Shown: positions 35,757 through 45,886 of the stretch, piece after piece
How positions within the stretch are numbered: position 1 is the first letter of the stretch
Layout of the letters: each line of letters begins with the position of its first letter
Source of the DNA: CAZKAP01 sp964552195
GTDB lineage: Bacteria > Bacteroidota > Bacteroidia > Flavobacteriales > Flavobacteriaceae
Reading direction: 5' to 3'
Length of the DNA stretch: 64,000 bases
Assembly (NCBI GenBank): GCA_964552195.1
Contig: CAZKFM010000001.1
Coordinates: 124,001-188,000 of the forward strand
Position numbers and translations under genes: made by a program
Notes under the pieces: model-generated
Databases searched by the model: none
What the model was told of the DNA's origin: nothing
The model's input: the letters and a program-made list of their open reading frames with translations, nothing else

Positions 35757-38435
35757 TTATCCGGTACTCTTCAGACCGCTGGCGAGGCCATTGGTCAGCA
35801 GCAGCAATAGCGTGAGTCTCTTGGATTCCTCATTTCCACCATCTTCTTCCCTCCAGCTGCGTATGGCCTCCCGGTGCAGTCGGTTAAGGAGCTCCAGCGA
35901 TCCCGAACGAAGCCCGATGTTGAATAAGTGCATATCCCGCCGCTCTTCGATGTTTTTACCCAGCAGTTCCAGCAAGTGGCTGCGGGTAAGCTCGTATTCC
36001 TCCAGTATGCGCTCCATGATGGCTTCTGAAGAGGGTCCTGCCAGGGATGCGTATAGCTTCATCTCCGTAGGACTCGCATTGAGCAGGTTCGTTTCAGACT
36101 GTATGAAGAGATACTTTAGGAAAGGCAGATCGTTCCCGTAGCGCTGGATTTGGGCATACTGATCGGGATGTTCGTTCTTTATCTGCTCCAAAGCCGATCC
36201 CATGCCATACCAGCCGGTCAGGTTGAAGCGCGCCTGGTTCCAGCTGAAAACCCAGGGAATGGCCCTGAGGTCGGAAAGGCTCCGCTTCCCGGTCCTTCTG
36301 GAAGGGCGAGAGCCGATCTTTCCCTTCTCGATGACATCGATAGGGGTCGCCTTACTAAAGAATTCGATGAAGTCTTCCCGGTCCACGAGCTTTCTGTAGT
36401 TGGCTCGTGACAAAGAAGAAAAGAGCTGACAGGCTTCGCCTATTTCCGACATTCCTTCGGTCCAGGGATTATGTGGCAGTTGCTGACGAAACACGCCGGC
36501 AACCACCATCTCCAGGTTATAGGTTGCATTGAGCATGTTGGCGAATTGTTGGGCGATGGTTTCTCCCTGTACTGTAAACCGGGCCTGGCCGCTAACGGTG
36601 CCTGGTGGTTTGCTATCCCAAAATCGGTGGTATTTTCCGCCTCCCCGGCTGATGGTCCCTCCGGTTCCGTGGAAGAACCTGCAGTGGATGCCGAGTTCGG
36701 ATGCCGTTTCTGTGAGCCGTTCCTGCGCCCTGTACACATTCCACTTGCTGGCCAGGGTTCCGCCATCCTTGTTGCTATCACTGTATCCGAGCATGACCTC
36801 TTGCCAGGAGCCAAAAATTTCTCTTCGCTGATCCGTCACGGGATGAGAAAGGAATTGTTTGAATATTTCGGGTGCCGCTTCGAGGTCTTCGATGGTTTCG
36901 AACAGGGGAACCACCATGAACGGCTGTTGAAGCAAGCCGAATTCCTGCAGGAAAAGATATACGATCAGCAGGTCGCTCGTCTGGCGAGTCATGCTTACGA
37001 TAAAGGAACCTATGCCATCGGGGCCGTAGGCGTCCACATGGTTCCTTACCGCCTCGTAACAGGAAAGCAAGGCCGTTGCCTCTTCCCCATAGACTACTCC
37101 CCGCCTGGTAAAGGGTCTTCCGCTACCGAGTTCCTGGCTCAGCCAGGCTATGCGTTCTTCCTCGTTCATCTCTGTGTACGCCTTTTCATGGGCAATGCCC
37201 TCGAGGATCTGATCCATGGCCTTCTCGTGAAATGCGCTGTTTTGCCGTATGTCCAGTTTCGCGAGATGGAAGCCAAAAGCCTGTATGAGACGCTGCAAGG
37301 GAAAAACCCATTCCTTGTATAGCTGAACGGCTCCGATTTCATTCAGGGTATCGGCGATGACCTCCATGTCTGCTGCATACTCGATCGGGCCGCTGTATGC
37401 TATTCCGTCCCTGGATTTCCCAGACTCGGTGGCGACCAGGCGTTGATCCAGGATGCCTGAATACTGCCTCCAGGGCTCCTTGGGGTTTCGTTCCCGAGCC
37501 TTGCGGGCGAGTTTAGGAAAGCGCTCTTCCATGGAATCCAGAGCATGAAGCAAAGCGGTCGGTACCGGGTTGAGTTCTTCAGACAGGCTGAGGGCCTCGG
37601 TAAGTTTGGCCTGTTCGTTCCTCAGCAAACCGAGGGCTTGGATCCTGTGAATCTCCAGGGTCTCCGCCGTGATCCCGGCGGTTACGAAGGTATGTCCGTC
37701 GCGATCGCCACCCACCCAGCTTCCGAATTTCACCGATGGCCAGTTTTCGGGTATTGACAGCAGTTCGGTGTCCCAGCCCATGTCCTTCCAGGCCCTGTAC
37801 AGGTTGCGATCGAGCCTTCGAATGACGGATGGAAACACCTGAGTCATATAGTGAAGCACATTACTGCGTTCCGACTGCAGGTTGGGCTTTTCCAGATAGA
37901 TCTCGCCGGATCTCCAGCAGGATTCCAGCAACATGTCCAGTTCTTCCTCGATCATGCCCCTCTCGTCAGGGGTCCACACCGGATTTTCCAGTCGGACCAA
38001 CAAGAGGTAGATTTTTCGGTGTAGCCTCAGTATGCTGACCCGCTTCGCCTCAGTGGGATGTGCAGTGAGCACGGGGGTTACGACGGTAGACTTCAACCGT
38101 TCGATTACCTGCTCAGGCGCTAACCCCTGCTGACTTGCCATGTAAAAACTCTCCTTCCAACTCCCTCTGATTGGTGGCTGTTCCGAATTTCGTTTGAGTT
38201 TACGGCGATATTGGGCGGCTACGTTTTCCTCGACGAGGTTGAGCAGTTGAAAGGACAGGCTAAGGGCCTGGGAGACTTTTTCCTGCAGCTCTTCCGGTGG
38301 GTCTGGCAGGGTCTTGTTCCCGAACTCGGTGTGCAGATAGGGGGTTACGGCTCCGTCCCCGGTTCGTTGCAAAACAATATCCAGTCGGTCGATTAAGTAT
38401 TCGAAGTCTTTTTTTACTTTTTCCTTGTAGTTCAT
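35757..38435 (-). CDS. ppc: Phosphoenolpyruvate carboxylase
   Basis: 892 residues. The two catalytic signatures are intact: VLTAHPTEAKRVSIL near residue 140 and EVMLGYSDSNKDGG in the middle, plus the glycine-rich FFHGTGGTISRGGG. The C-terminus reads TNGLASGLKSTG, so the usual final MNTG is KSTG here. It carboxylates PEP to oxaloacetate and refills the citric acid cycle. It is transcribed alone; the tRNA-Ala unit starts about 90 bp upstream on the other strand. Confidence 0.95.
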   Translation of the reverse strand: MNYKEKVKKDFEYLIDRLDIVLQRTGDGAVTPYLHTEFGNKTLPDPPEELQEKVSQALSLSFQLLNLVEENVAAQYRRKLKRNSEQPPIRGSWKESFYMASQQGLAPEQVIERLKSTVVTPVLTAHPTEAKRVSILRLHRKIYLLLVRLENPVWTPDERGMIEEELDMLLESCWRSGEIYLEKPNLQSERSNVLHYMTQVFPSVIRRLDRNLYRAWKDMGWDTELLSIPENWPSVKFGSWVGGDRDGHTFVTAGITAETLEIHRIQALGLLRNEQAKLTEALSLSEELNPVPTALLHALDSMEERFPKLARKARERNPKEPWRQYSGILDQRLVATESGKSRDGIAYSGPIEYAADMEVIADTLNEIGAVQLYKEWVFPLQRLIQAFGFHLAKLDIRQNSAFHEKAMDQILEGIAHEKAYTEMNEEERIAWLSQELGSGRPFTRRGVVYGEEATALLSCYEAVRNHVDAYGPDGIGSFIVSMTRQTSDLLIVYLFLQEFGLLQQPFMVVPLFETIEDLEAAPEIFKQFLSHPVTDQRREIFGSWQEVMLGYSDSNKDGGTLASKWNVYRAQERLTETASELGIHCRFFHGTGGTISRGGGKYHRFWDSKPPGTVSGQARFTVQGETIAQQFANMLNATYNLEMVVAGVFRQQLPHNPWTEGMSEIGEACQLFSSLSRANYRKLVDREDFIEFFSKATPIDVIEKGKIGSRPSRRTGKRSLSDLRAIPWVFSWNQARFNLTGWYGMGSALEQIKNEHPDQYAQIQRYGNDLPFLKYLFIQSETNLLNASPTEMKLYASLAGPSSEAIMERILEEYELTRSHLLELLGKNIEERRDMHLFNIGLRSGSLELLNRLHREAIRSWREEDGGNEESKRLTLLLLLTNGLASGLKSTG

Positions 38436-38522
38436 CGGCAGGTTTCTTGAGCTCTTAAAATTAAGAGCCGCCCGTGAGAATACCAGAGGCAGAAAGGGTT
38501 TATTTAAATCAATCCAGAAATT

Positions 38523-38553
38523 TTGAGAATATCCCCCTTTTGAAGTATTTTTG
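38523..38553 (+). promoter_or_regulatory. Promoter of the tRNA-Ala unit
   Basis: TTG at 38523-38525, 20 bp, then TATTTTTG at 38546-38553, a full Bacteroidota consensus promoter. The expected start near 38560 is about 33 nt before the mature tRNA end. Confidence 0.78.
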
Positions 38554-38591
38554 CCTCCTACTTCTGGAACCGCCCTGAGGCGATCCGGAAA

Positions 38592-38854
<263 letters not shown>

Positions 38855-38898
38855 AAACAATAAACCCAGTGTTCATTTAGACACTGGGTTTATTGTTT
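38855..38898. terminator. Strong bidirectional terminator
   Basis: A perfect 18-bp stem (38855-38872 with 38881-38898) with an 8-nt loop. Both arms end in A/T-rich sequence (AAACAATAAA and TTTATTGTTT). It can end the tRNA-Ala transcript on the plus strand and the histidine-kinase transcript on the minus strand. The rest of 38436-38985 holds only the tRNA unit and AT-rich spacer. Confidence 0.85.
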
Positions 38899-38985
38899 GC
38901 TGTCGGTTTTCAGGGGTAGGCCAGACGTTTTAAAACGAAAAAAATATCAATGTAGAGGGTTTTTGCTGATGTTATTCGGATCGGG

Positions 38986-40830
38986 TTAATCCGGAAACAC
39001 GAGTTCGAATGAACTTCCGTTCTGACTTTCCGTATGGGCGATGAACTGTCCCTTGAGGATCTCCATCTGGTAGCGAATCAGATAAAGCCCGATTCCCTGG
39101 CTTTCTCCTTTATAGCCGAGGGTCTTATTCAATCCCTCGAAGCTGTCGTTCACTACACTCATGTCCATACCCCGATCGTTAATCTCGATCGTGATTGCCG
39201 TCGAGTTCATTCTTCGCTTATGGCCTACACAGATCATGGGATTCCTTCCGTTGGCCGAGTTGAGAATGGCGAAATCGATAAAATGGACGAAGATATTTTC
39301 CATGAATGTCGGTATCGCCTTGATCCATAGGCTGTCGGGCAGTTCGTTCACCAGTTTGACCTTGTGCTTTTTTATCTGTGCAGATGCAATGTCCTCGGCC
39401 CTGTAAAGCGCTTCACACAAGGAGGTCTGCCGGGGTTTTTGATCGCTGAGGTGGTGAACCGAGACGATTTCCCTCAATCCGCGTATGGCATCCGAGAACT
39501 GCTCTGAGGATTCGATCAGTAACTTCATCATCTCCAGGCGCTCTTCCTTACTACCCTCGTCTTTGAGAAAATTCAGTAGTACGGACAGATTGGTAGCATT
39601 ACCCTTGAGATTGTGAGAGGTGATATGGGCGAAGTTGATCAGTTTATCCACCTGAGAGTAGGATTCGTCCAGTCGCTCCCAGAGCATCTTAATTTTATCC
39701 TTGTATTCGGTGATTTCGGTTGCCTCTATCAGTATCATATTGCCCATCGGAAGACGGGTTCCCTGTAGCAGGAGGTGCCGGCTTTGCTGGGTAGGTGTCA
39801 TGAATTCGAGTTCCAGGTTGCTGAAACTGCCGTTGTCGTCCAGTCGTTTAACCACCTCCGACTTCAGCCTAGGATTCAGATCCTGTATATCGTCGATATT
39901 CCTGGAGACCATGTCCCGGGTTTCGATCATGAGCAATTCGCTCAGTGCAGGGTTAACATGGAGGATTTTACCATCGGTACGGTCGATCAGCATCTTGGGG
40001 GTCTGACCGGCATTGAAAATAAACGGGTCCGGATTGATGGTGGTTGTGGGATGGTCATCCACCCCTTTTTCCACCCATTCGGTAATATCCTGGAACGTGC
40101 CAATCAGTTTGGTTTGCTTTCCCTTGGTGTATTTGGATCTTCCAACGCTTCGTACCCGAATCTGTTTCTGGGTATCCGTAGTCAGATCGAAGGTGCAGGC
40201 CCAGTTCGAGCCGTTTTCTCGGGCGAGTTTAATGGCCTCCTCGAACATGACCTTGTCGGATTTTTTGCTAATCCGGCTTACCAGATCTTCGAGTCTGAGG
40301 GTGTCGTGATGGTCCATCTCCAGTATCTGGTAGATGGTGGGTGTCCAGAAGGACGATTCGGTTTGCAGATCCAGCTCCCAACTCGCGATTCGGGCCGAGT
40401 TCCCTTTTTCATTCAGCAATTGCTTGGTGCGCAACAACTCCAGCTCTAATTTTTCGGCCTTGCTGATTCGCTTGACTTTGGCAACAACACCGATCTGCTG
40501 ACCGTAGCCGTCCTTCCAGGGATTGAGTTGCCATACTTTCTGATCCTCGTTAGGTTGGTTGCCTTTGACAATGATCTGAACGTTGGAAAGTCCATCGACT
40601 ACATAGCGGGCTTTCAGACGGAAGTCTTCGGACAGGTTAGGGAAAATCTCAAACAGATGCCGTTCCTGCAGGTCCTCGTATTCACAGGTAGTCTCAGAAG
40701 GCAGTAGGCCCGATTGCTCATACCAGGATTCGGATGCATCCACGAAATGAAGTTCGTTGTTGAAGAAGGCGACGGCTGTGGTAATATTTTCCAGCCAGTT
40801 GATTTGTGTCTCTTCCGGATATGGCCTCAT
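38986..40830 (-). CDS. PAS histidine-kinase-like sensor with degenerate ATPase domain
   Basis: 614 residues, soluble. Three PAS-type modules are recognisable: about 10-115 (AVAFFNNELHFVDASESWYE), 145-255 (RIASWELDLQTESSFWTPT) and 265-370 (MLIDRTDGKILHVNPALSE). The phosphoacceptor helix is intact (HITSHNLKGN, His406). The ATPase domain is not: at the N box, where the paralogue at 9657 has NLMTNAIKYR, this one has HFIDFAILNS, losing the Mg-binding Asn. G1 is DRGMDM instead of DNGKGI. G2 (SQGIGLYLIR) remains. It may be a pseudokinase or be phosphorylated by a partner. Its receiver gene lies 107 bp upstream. Confidence 0.82.
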   Translation of the reverse strand: MRPYPEETQINWLENITTAVAFFNNELHFVDASESWYEQSGLLPSETTCEYEDLQERHLFEIFPNLSEDFRLKARYVVDGLSNVQIIVKGNQPNEDQKVWQLNPWKDGYGQQIGVVAKVKRISKAEKLELELLRTKQLLNEKGNSARIASWELDLQTESSFWTPTIYQILEMDHHDTLRLEDLVSRISKKSDKVMFEEAIKLARENGSNWACTFDLTTDTQKQIRVRSVGRSKYTKGKQTKLIGTFQDITEWVEKGVDDHPTTTINPDPFIFNAGQTPKMLIDRTDGKILHVNPALSELLMIETRDMVSRNIDDIQDLNPRLKSEVVKRLDDNGSFSNLELEFMTPTQQSRHLLLQGTRLPMGNMILIEATEITEYKDKIKMLWERLDESYSQVDKLINFAHITSHNLKGNATNLSVLLNFLKDEGSKEERLEMMKLLIESSEQFSDAIRGLREIVSVHHLSDQKPRQTSLCEALYRAEDIASAQIKKHKVKLVNELPDSLWIKAIPTFMENIFVHFIDFAILNSANGRNPMICVGHKRRMNSTAITIEINDRGMDMSVVNDSFEGLNKTLGYKGESQGIGLYLIRYQMEILKGQFIAHTESQNGSSFELVFPD

Positions 40831-40937
40831 ACCTCTAGTATTTTATTCATATTTAGTCCATTTCAGGGGTAAAGGAGAACAATTTGTTGTAAAAGCCCGG
40901 GGTAATGTTGTCATCCCTACCCAGTGGTCGGTATCAT

Positions 40938-41372
40938 CTAAATCAGGTCTACCATTTCGGATAGCCAGTACTCCCGATGTATGCTTCGAATCATGTTCGG
41001 AGTTAGGGGTTTAAGCAGGACGTCCTTCAGTATCGGATGATTTTCGGCCACCGCCTGCTCGGTTGGATTCATGGCAATGGTCAGCAGATAAATCTGCAGG
41101 TCCGGGTACTTGAGCCAGTATCCTCTGGATACGAATTCCTTGAGGAACTGAAAGGCGTTCATCTCAATCATATTCAGATCGATCAGGAGTATACATGGCC
41201 TGGGCGCATCGGTCTCCATGTTTTCCAACAGGTCTCCGGGCCGTTCGAATACCTGAATTTCTTCCACGAGATCGCTGTCTTCCAAGTGTTTTCTGTTGAT
41301 GTAATTGGTGCTTGCGTTATCATCCAGCAGCGTCACAACGGGAATCTTGTGTTGGGAGTTGGCGGTGCTCAT
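40938..41372 (-). CDS. Single-domain response regulator
   Basis: 144 residues, a receiver only. Acidic pair in VTLLDDN (about residues 13-19), phosphoacceptor Asp65 in LLIDLNM, Thr98 in YLLTIAMN, and Lys121 in LLKPLT: all phosphorylation residues are present. It precedes the degenerate kinase on the same strand. The order is the reverse of the kinase-regulator pair at 9657-11884. Without an output domain, it likely works by protein binding. Confidence 0.85.
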   Translation of the reverse strand: MSTANSQHKIPVVTLLDDNASTNYINRKHLEDSDLVEEIQVFERPGDLLENMETDAPRPCILLIDLNMIEMNAFQFLKEFVSRGYWLKYPDLQIYLLTIAMNPTEQAVAENHPILKDVLLKPLTPNMIRSIHREYWLSEMVDLI

Positions 41373-41578
41373 GGTGTATGGATTAAGGAGGGTGGGACAA
41401 TACTCTGATCGATAAACGGGTGTCAGGCTCTGCAGTACATCGAATAACCTGTTCTTTTAACGTGTGATTTGCCGTTTTCGGATACCCTGTTGTGCATTTC
41501 GTCTAAAACCCAGGTGAAGTAAAAACATAAGCAAGGATATCTGAGTTTATAGGGTATGGTCACGTAAAAAAGTCGGTT

Positions 41579-41644
41579 ATGGATTTCAAGAAACTTGCCC
41601 CCTTACTCATTGCCATCGCCTTGCTCCTAATTATGCAGTCCTAA
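41579..41644 (+). CDS. Possible 21-residue single-pass membrane peptide
   Basis: An ATG at 41579 opens 21 codons with a cationic start (MDFKKLAP) and one hydrophobic helix (LLIAIALLLIM), ending QS. No convincing promoter, ribosome binding site or terminator is seen. It is the only such peptide in the 319 bp between the divergent receiver gene and the AddB-like gene; nothing else is recognisable there. It could be a real small membrane protein or chance. Confidence 0.3.
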   Translation: MDFKKLAPLLIAIALLLIMQS

Positions 41645-41691
41645 TCACAGGAGTAGCATTTATAACAATTAACAGAAGAGCCCGGAACCTG

Positions 41692-44430
41692 CTAATGGGT
41701 TGCTTCCGGGTATGCTACCAGCGGAGTCTCCGGGTCCAGTAGCTGGCTTATAGTCTTGGCGAGCAGCTGGCCGAATTCGACGATAAGCTCGGTCGAAATG
41801 GCTTCGGGCATTCCTTTCTTCTCCCGGTACACGTAGTGTATTTCACCTCTGTGCTTCACCAGGCTGATAATACCCAGGTAAAATGGCCGATCGCCTAATT
41901 CGGGCCGCATAAGCAAAGCGTAATAGAGCAGTTGGAACAGTTCCTTGTAACGTTCGATTTTTTCGAAGATGAGGCTTAGTTTTTCGGGTATTTTAAGGGA
42001 GGATTCACTAAATGTACCGGTTTTATAATCTAAGATGCGGATGATCCCCTGGCCTTCCTCCACCCGGTCTATGATCCCTTTCAAGTGGACGTCGCAGGGC
42101 AGATCGGGCGCATCTAGGGGAACCTTGCGCTTCTCTTCTAGAGAATGAATGGACAGCTCTTCTTGTTGAACCCGTACTCTCTCCTGTTCCATAAATCGGG
42201 TTATGACCTGCTGTATGGCCTTAAAGGCCAGGAGGTGGATGCCCTCCAGTTTATTCAGACCGTTGAGCTTGTTCCGGTAATGCCTTTCGACGATCTCGGG
42301 GATAGAGCCGTTCAGGGCGTCGAGCTCCCCAGCACTGATCCTGTTATGGCCGAAGTTCCCGTAGAGTTCCTGCAAGCTATCGTGTATGATGGTACCGAAG
42401 AGTCTCGGGGGCAGCTCTCCACGAAATTCCTCGGGCTCTTGCAGCCCGAGTACTCGCTCCATATAAAACGATCTGGGGTCGGAAAGGTAGCGGATCAGAG
42501 CGCTGGCCGAAATGCCATTGGTGCATATTTGCCGAAGTCGTTCTATGAGCGAAGGTGTTTTCTCTATGGGGATCTCCCTCGGGGCGCTTAGGGGAGTCTC
42601 CTTTTCCGGCGATTGTACCTCCACCTGAAAGCCCGGGGGCGGGTCGTACAATAATTGGGAGATGAACCGGCTCGGTTCGGCACCACGAAGTCCGTCTCCC
42701 TGCCGGCAGTAGAGCAGGTGAGCTTCTTTGCAGTGGTTCAGCAGGCGGTAGAAGTGATAGGCGTAGATGGCATCTTTCTCCTTGATTCCGGGCAGATCGA
42801 ATTCAACTTTGAGCGATAGGGGCACCAGGGATTGCGGGTTATGTGCAAGGGGAAGCACACCCTCGTTTACTGAGGTCAGGATCAAGCGTTCGTAAGTCAG
42901 GTTGCGCGTTTCGAGTATACCAGTAATCTGTAGGGGTGCGTCGGCCTTGCTCGGATAGAACAGGCGACTGCTCTGGGAATACAGCAGAAAAAGACGAAGT
43001 GCCAATCGGGGTTGAATGATGGATGCATTCTGGCTCGAATCCGAAAAGGTTAAGTTCAGAAAACTCGAAAATTCCTGGGGTATGGCGGAGGGGGTGTTTA
43101 GGGAAGACTGAAGCTCCCGTATAAGTGCATACAGGGAGTTCAGATAGGGCTCGCCGGTCCTCTGATTAGGGAACAAAAAATTGATTATCCGACGATCGGC
43201 ATCCTCAGTGAGGTCTTCCCGTCGGATATGAGTCAGATGAGATTTGCGAGCCAGCCGCTGCATACTTTTCAGGGTCTTGTACAGGGGGCTCCCGTGATTC
43301 AGGTTGGGAATTGGGGCCGAACACAGGTGTTTCAAGGACTCCCTGGGCCAGCCATTGGAAATGTCACTGGCATGGAAACTCAGAACCTGTTGAAGGAAGC
43401 AGGAAATCGGATGTTGCAGACTGGAAATGCCCGAACTCACGTTAATGATTTCTGCGCTATCGAATTCCCGGTCCGCCTGGGCCAGTAACAGATCCGTATC
43501 TCCTTCGTCACTGGGAACAACGGCCGTCGAGATTTTAACGTTTGTCTCGCTCAGGAGTTCCCGGACAACTTCGCTTTGTTCGAGGGGGTGAGCGCAGGGA
43601 TGTATGCATACCCTCGTCTCTTGCTGGGCATAATCCGAACACAGCCGCACATCATGTTCCTGATAGTAGTCCCAGCTCCGGGTATATCGCCTTATAAAGA
43701 ACCCCATATCGTGTTCGGTATCCCGGAGGAAAGAACGGTCTATGTCCCAAAAGGCTTCACCTAGTCCCATCTCCAATACCGTTCTGATCAGGAACTCTTC
43801 CGACCGGGACAGGGCATTGAAGCCTGCGAACAGATACCGCTGTCTATTTCCCGGGTCCGTCAGATACGATCTAATGCCGTCGCAGGCCCAACGGTACAAT
43901 ACACCTGGATAAGCCAGTTTTTCCTCCTTAAGACGTGTTGTAAGGCCATTATACAGGGGCCTCAGCATGCTGAGGGTTTGGTTCATCCCATCTATGATTT
44001 CGGAGTCCGGGCCTTCCGGAGATACTCCCCAGTTTTCCAGGGCACTCCAATCGGACAATCTGTCGAAGAAGGTTGTCATCGGAATCAGATAGCGGTCCAG
44101 TTCATCGAAGTCCTTAAGAATCCGATTCCCAAAAAGGGAATACGGTTCGAATCCAGCCCGATCCGCAGGAGCAACTTCTCTGTAAACTTCATAAAGTCTA
44201 AGAAAGAGATCGTAATTACTCAGCGTTCGGCAACCCGTTATGTCCTCTACCCAATCTGAAATGGTTAGGATACGAGGAGTGATAATAGTTCTGCCGCTGT
44301 GCTTGACTAACTCACTCCTGAACTGATGAATGGCCCTGCTCCCAGGTAGAATAACCGTATGATTACCCAGGTCGGGCAGGTGAGGGGAGAGGTCTTCCCA
44401 GATGATATGGAACAGGCTAAATGCAGGCAT
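41692..44430 (-). CDS. AddB-like protein, PD-(D/E)XK nuclease family
   Basis: 912 residues. The N-terminus keeps a helicase-like strand (TVILPGSRAIHQFRSEL) without a proper Walker A, as in AddB subunits. The C-terminal RecB-type nuclease has SASALIRYLSDPRSFYMERV, a FGTIIHDSLQELYG His motif, and IIRILDYKTGTFSES with the DYK active site. With the AddA-like protein at 47177-50287 it should form the helicase-nuclease that resects double-strand breaks. The two genes are split by ompA and kbl. Its start lies directly beside the ompA terminator. Confidence 0.85.
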   Translation of the reverse strand: MPAFSLFHIIWEDLSPHLPDLGNHTVILPGSRAIHQFRSELVKHSGRTIITPRILTISDWVEDITGCRTLSNYDLFLRLYEVYREVAPADRAGFEPYSLFGNRILKDFDELDRYLIPMTTFFDRLSDWSALENWGVSPEGPDSEIIDGMNQTLSMLRPLYNGLTTRLKEEKLAYPGVLYRWACDGIRSYLTDPGNRQRYLFAGFNALSRSEEFLIRTVLEMGLGEAFWDIDRSFLRDTEHDMGFFIRRYTRSWDYYQEHDVRLCSDYAQQETRVCIHPCAHPLEQSEVVRELLSETNVKISTAVVPSDEGDTDLLLAQADREFDSAEIINVSSGISSLQHPISCFLQQVLSFHASDISNGWPRESLKHLCSAPIPNLNHGSPLYKTLKSMQRLARKSHLTHIRREDLTEDADRRIINFLFPNQRTGEPYLNSLYALIRELQSSLNTPSAIPQEFSSFLNLTFSDSSQNASIIQPRLALRLFLLYSQSSRLFYPSKADAPLQITGILETRNLTYERLILTSVNEGVLPLAHNPQSLVPLSLKVEFDLPGIKEKDAIYAYHFYRLLNHCKEAHLLYCRQGDGLRGAEPSRFISQLLYDPPPGFQVEVQSPEKETPLSAPREIPIEKTPSLIERLRQICTNGISASALIRYLSDPRSFYMERVLGLQEPEEFRGELPPRLFGTIIHDSLQELYGNFGHNRISAGELDALNGSIPEIVERHYRNKLNGLNKLEGIHLLAFKAIQQVITRFMEQERVRVQQEELSIHSLEEKRKVPLDAPDLPCDVHLKGIIDRVEEGQGIIRILDYKTGTFSESSLKIPEKLSLIFEKIERYKELFQLLYYALLMRPELGDRPFYLGIISLVKHRGEIHYVYREKKGMPEAISTELIVEFGQLLAKTISQLLDPETPLVAYPEATH

Positions 44431-44456
44431 AAAAAAACTCCGCCCTAAGGCGGAGT
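44431..44456 (-). terminator. Intrinsic terminator of ompA
   Basis: An 8-bp stem ACTCCGCC/GGCGGAGT with loop CTAA; the minus strand continues into seven T that touch the AddB-like start codon (44430). The AddB-like gene must therefore rely on read-through or a promoter inside this short gap. Confidence 0.9.
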
Positions 44457-44481
44457 TTAATTTACGATTTATGTTCGAGTT

Positions 44482-45852
44482 TTACTTGACCAGATTGATC
44501 TCAACTCGTCGGTTCTGCTTACGTCCGGATCGCGTACTGTTAGTTGCGATAGGCTTCTCTTCACCATATCCAATGGCAGCCAGACGGCTACCGTCGATAC
44601 CTTTTTCGATCAGGAAGTCACGAACGGCATTCGCACGCTTCTCAGACAGAGACTGGTTCATCTTAGCGCTACCTACGCTGTCGGTGTGACCTTCTACGGT
44701 GAATTTAGCGTTAGGATATTCGTTCAGGATCTGGATAATGTCAACCATTACACTAGTAGACGCAGCCTGAATGCTTGAACGTCCTGTGTCGAACAGTATA
44801 GTTCGTGCGTATTCATTCAGCTGCTTCTGTACTTCTTCAGTAACTTCTGGGCAACCGTTGTTGGCAACTGTACCGGCAACAGAAGGACACTGATCGTCTT
44901 TGTCCAGTACGCTGTCACCGTCAGTGTCAGGCCATGGGCATCCACCGTTGGCGGCAGGACCAGCTTCCTTAACACACTTGTCATCCTTGTCGGCAACACC
45001 GTCACCATCAAAGTCGGGGCAACCTCCGAGAGATTCCAGACCAGCAGCATTAGGACAGCTATCATCCTTATCGGCGATACCATCACCATCGGTGTCAGGG
45101 CAACCATTCAGTTCCTTCAGACCAGCGGCTGATGGGCAGTCGTCTTTCTTATCTTCTATACCGTCACCGTCAGAATCAGGACATCCGTTGAATTCTTCTA
45201 GACCGGGCTCCTGTGGGCAGGCATCGTCCTTGTCGTAGATTCCGTCACCGTCGGTATCAGTTCCACCGAAGCGAACGCTCAGACCAGCCATGTGCTGGAA
45301 GTGAGGAGGTGCACCGAAATCTTCGAACACGTGCTTGTAGTTAGACTGCAGGGTTACACCGATGTTTTCGGAGAACCAAACGTTAACACCGAGACCACCA
45401 TTCATGGTACCGGCACCTTTTTCGTCAATCCAGGTATAACCACCACCGATTTCTACGAAAGGATCGATTACGGTGGACTCCAGAATGTTGTATTTGATCA
45501 AACCGTCAGCGCTGTAGTAAGAAAGATCGTTTACAGCTGTGGCACCGAGATTTTCGATGCGGTTGATGGATCCGCGAACACCAAAAACGAAACCGTCACC
45601 CAGGTACTTGGAAACGCTTACGTAGGATACAGAAGGAAGGATGTTCCAGTTTTCAACGTTGAAGAATTCTTCTCCGAAGTCTCCGCTCTGGAATCCGAAG
45701 TTACGTCCGGTATCCTCAGCGCCGGTTGGGAACGCATCGACGGCATTAACACCAAAGCTGATCTGCCAGGGGTTATTCTCGTCTTGCGCGTGCAAGTTGC
45801 CCAACCCTACGAAGAGAAGTCCAGCAACTAAAAGTTTGCTAAGATGTTTCAT
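44482..45852 (-). CDS. OmpA family outer-membrane protein with TSP3 repeats
   Basis: 456 residues. Signal peptide KLLVAGLLFVGLGNLHA. An eight-stranded beta-barrel spans about residues 25-195, ending MAGLSVRFGG. Five Asp-rich thrombospondin type 3 repeats (DTDGDGIYDKDDACP type, calcium-binding) lie at about 196-335. The C-terminal OmpA domain binds peptidoglycan (FTVEGHTDSVGSAKMNQSLS, then SGRKQNRRVEINL). It anchors the outer membrane to the cell wall. A consensus promoter and a strong terminator make it a separate, probably abundant, transcript inside the AddAB block. Confidence 0.94.
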   Translation of the reverse strand: MKHLSKLLVAGLLFVGLGNLHAQDENNPWQISFGVNAVDAFPTGAEDTGRNFGFQSGDFGEEFFNVENWNILPSVSYVSVSKYLGDGFVFGVRGSINRIENLGATAVNDLSYYSADGLIKYNILESTVIDPFVEIGGGYTWIDEKGAGTMNGGLGVNVWFSENIGVTLQSNYKHVFEDFGAPPHFQHMAGLSVRFGGTDTDGDGIYDKDDACPQEPGLEEFNGCPDSDGDGIEDKKDDCPSAAGLKELNGCPDTDGDGIADKDDSCPNAAGLESLGGCPDFDGDGVADKDDKCVKEAGPAANGGCPWPDTDGDSVLDKDDQCPSVAGTVANNGCPEVTEEVQKQLNEYARTILFDTGRSSIQAASTSVMVDIIQILNEYPNAKFTVEGHTDSVGSAKMNQSLSEKRANAVRDFLIEKGIDGSRLAAIGYGEEKPIATNSTRSGRKQNRRVEINLVK

Positions 45853-45886
45853 TTGTTAAATTTTAAGTTTAAGTGTTTATCAGAGG

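Noticed and set aside
44840..45265. Regularly spaced repeats that could suggest a repeat array or CRISPR
   Set aside because: They are in-frame TSP3 Asp-rich protein repeats of the OmpA protein, not identical direct repeats with spacers. No CRISPR array was seen in the window.
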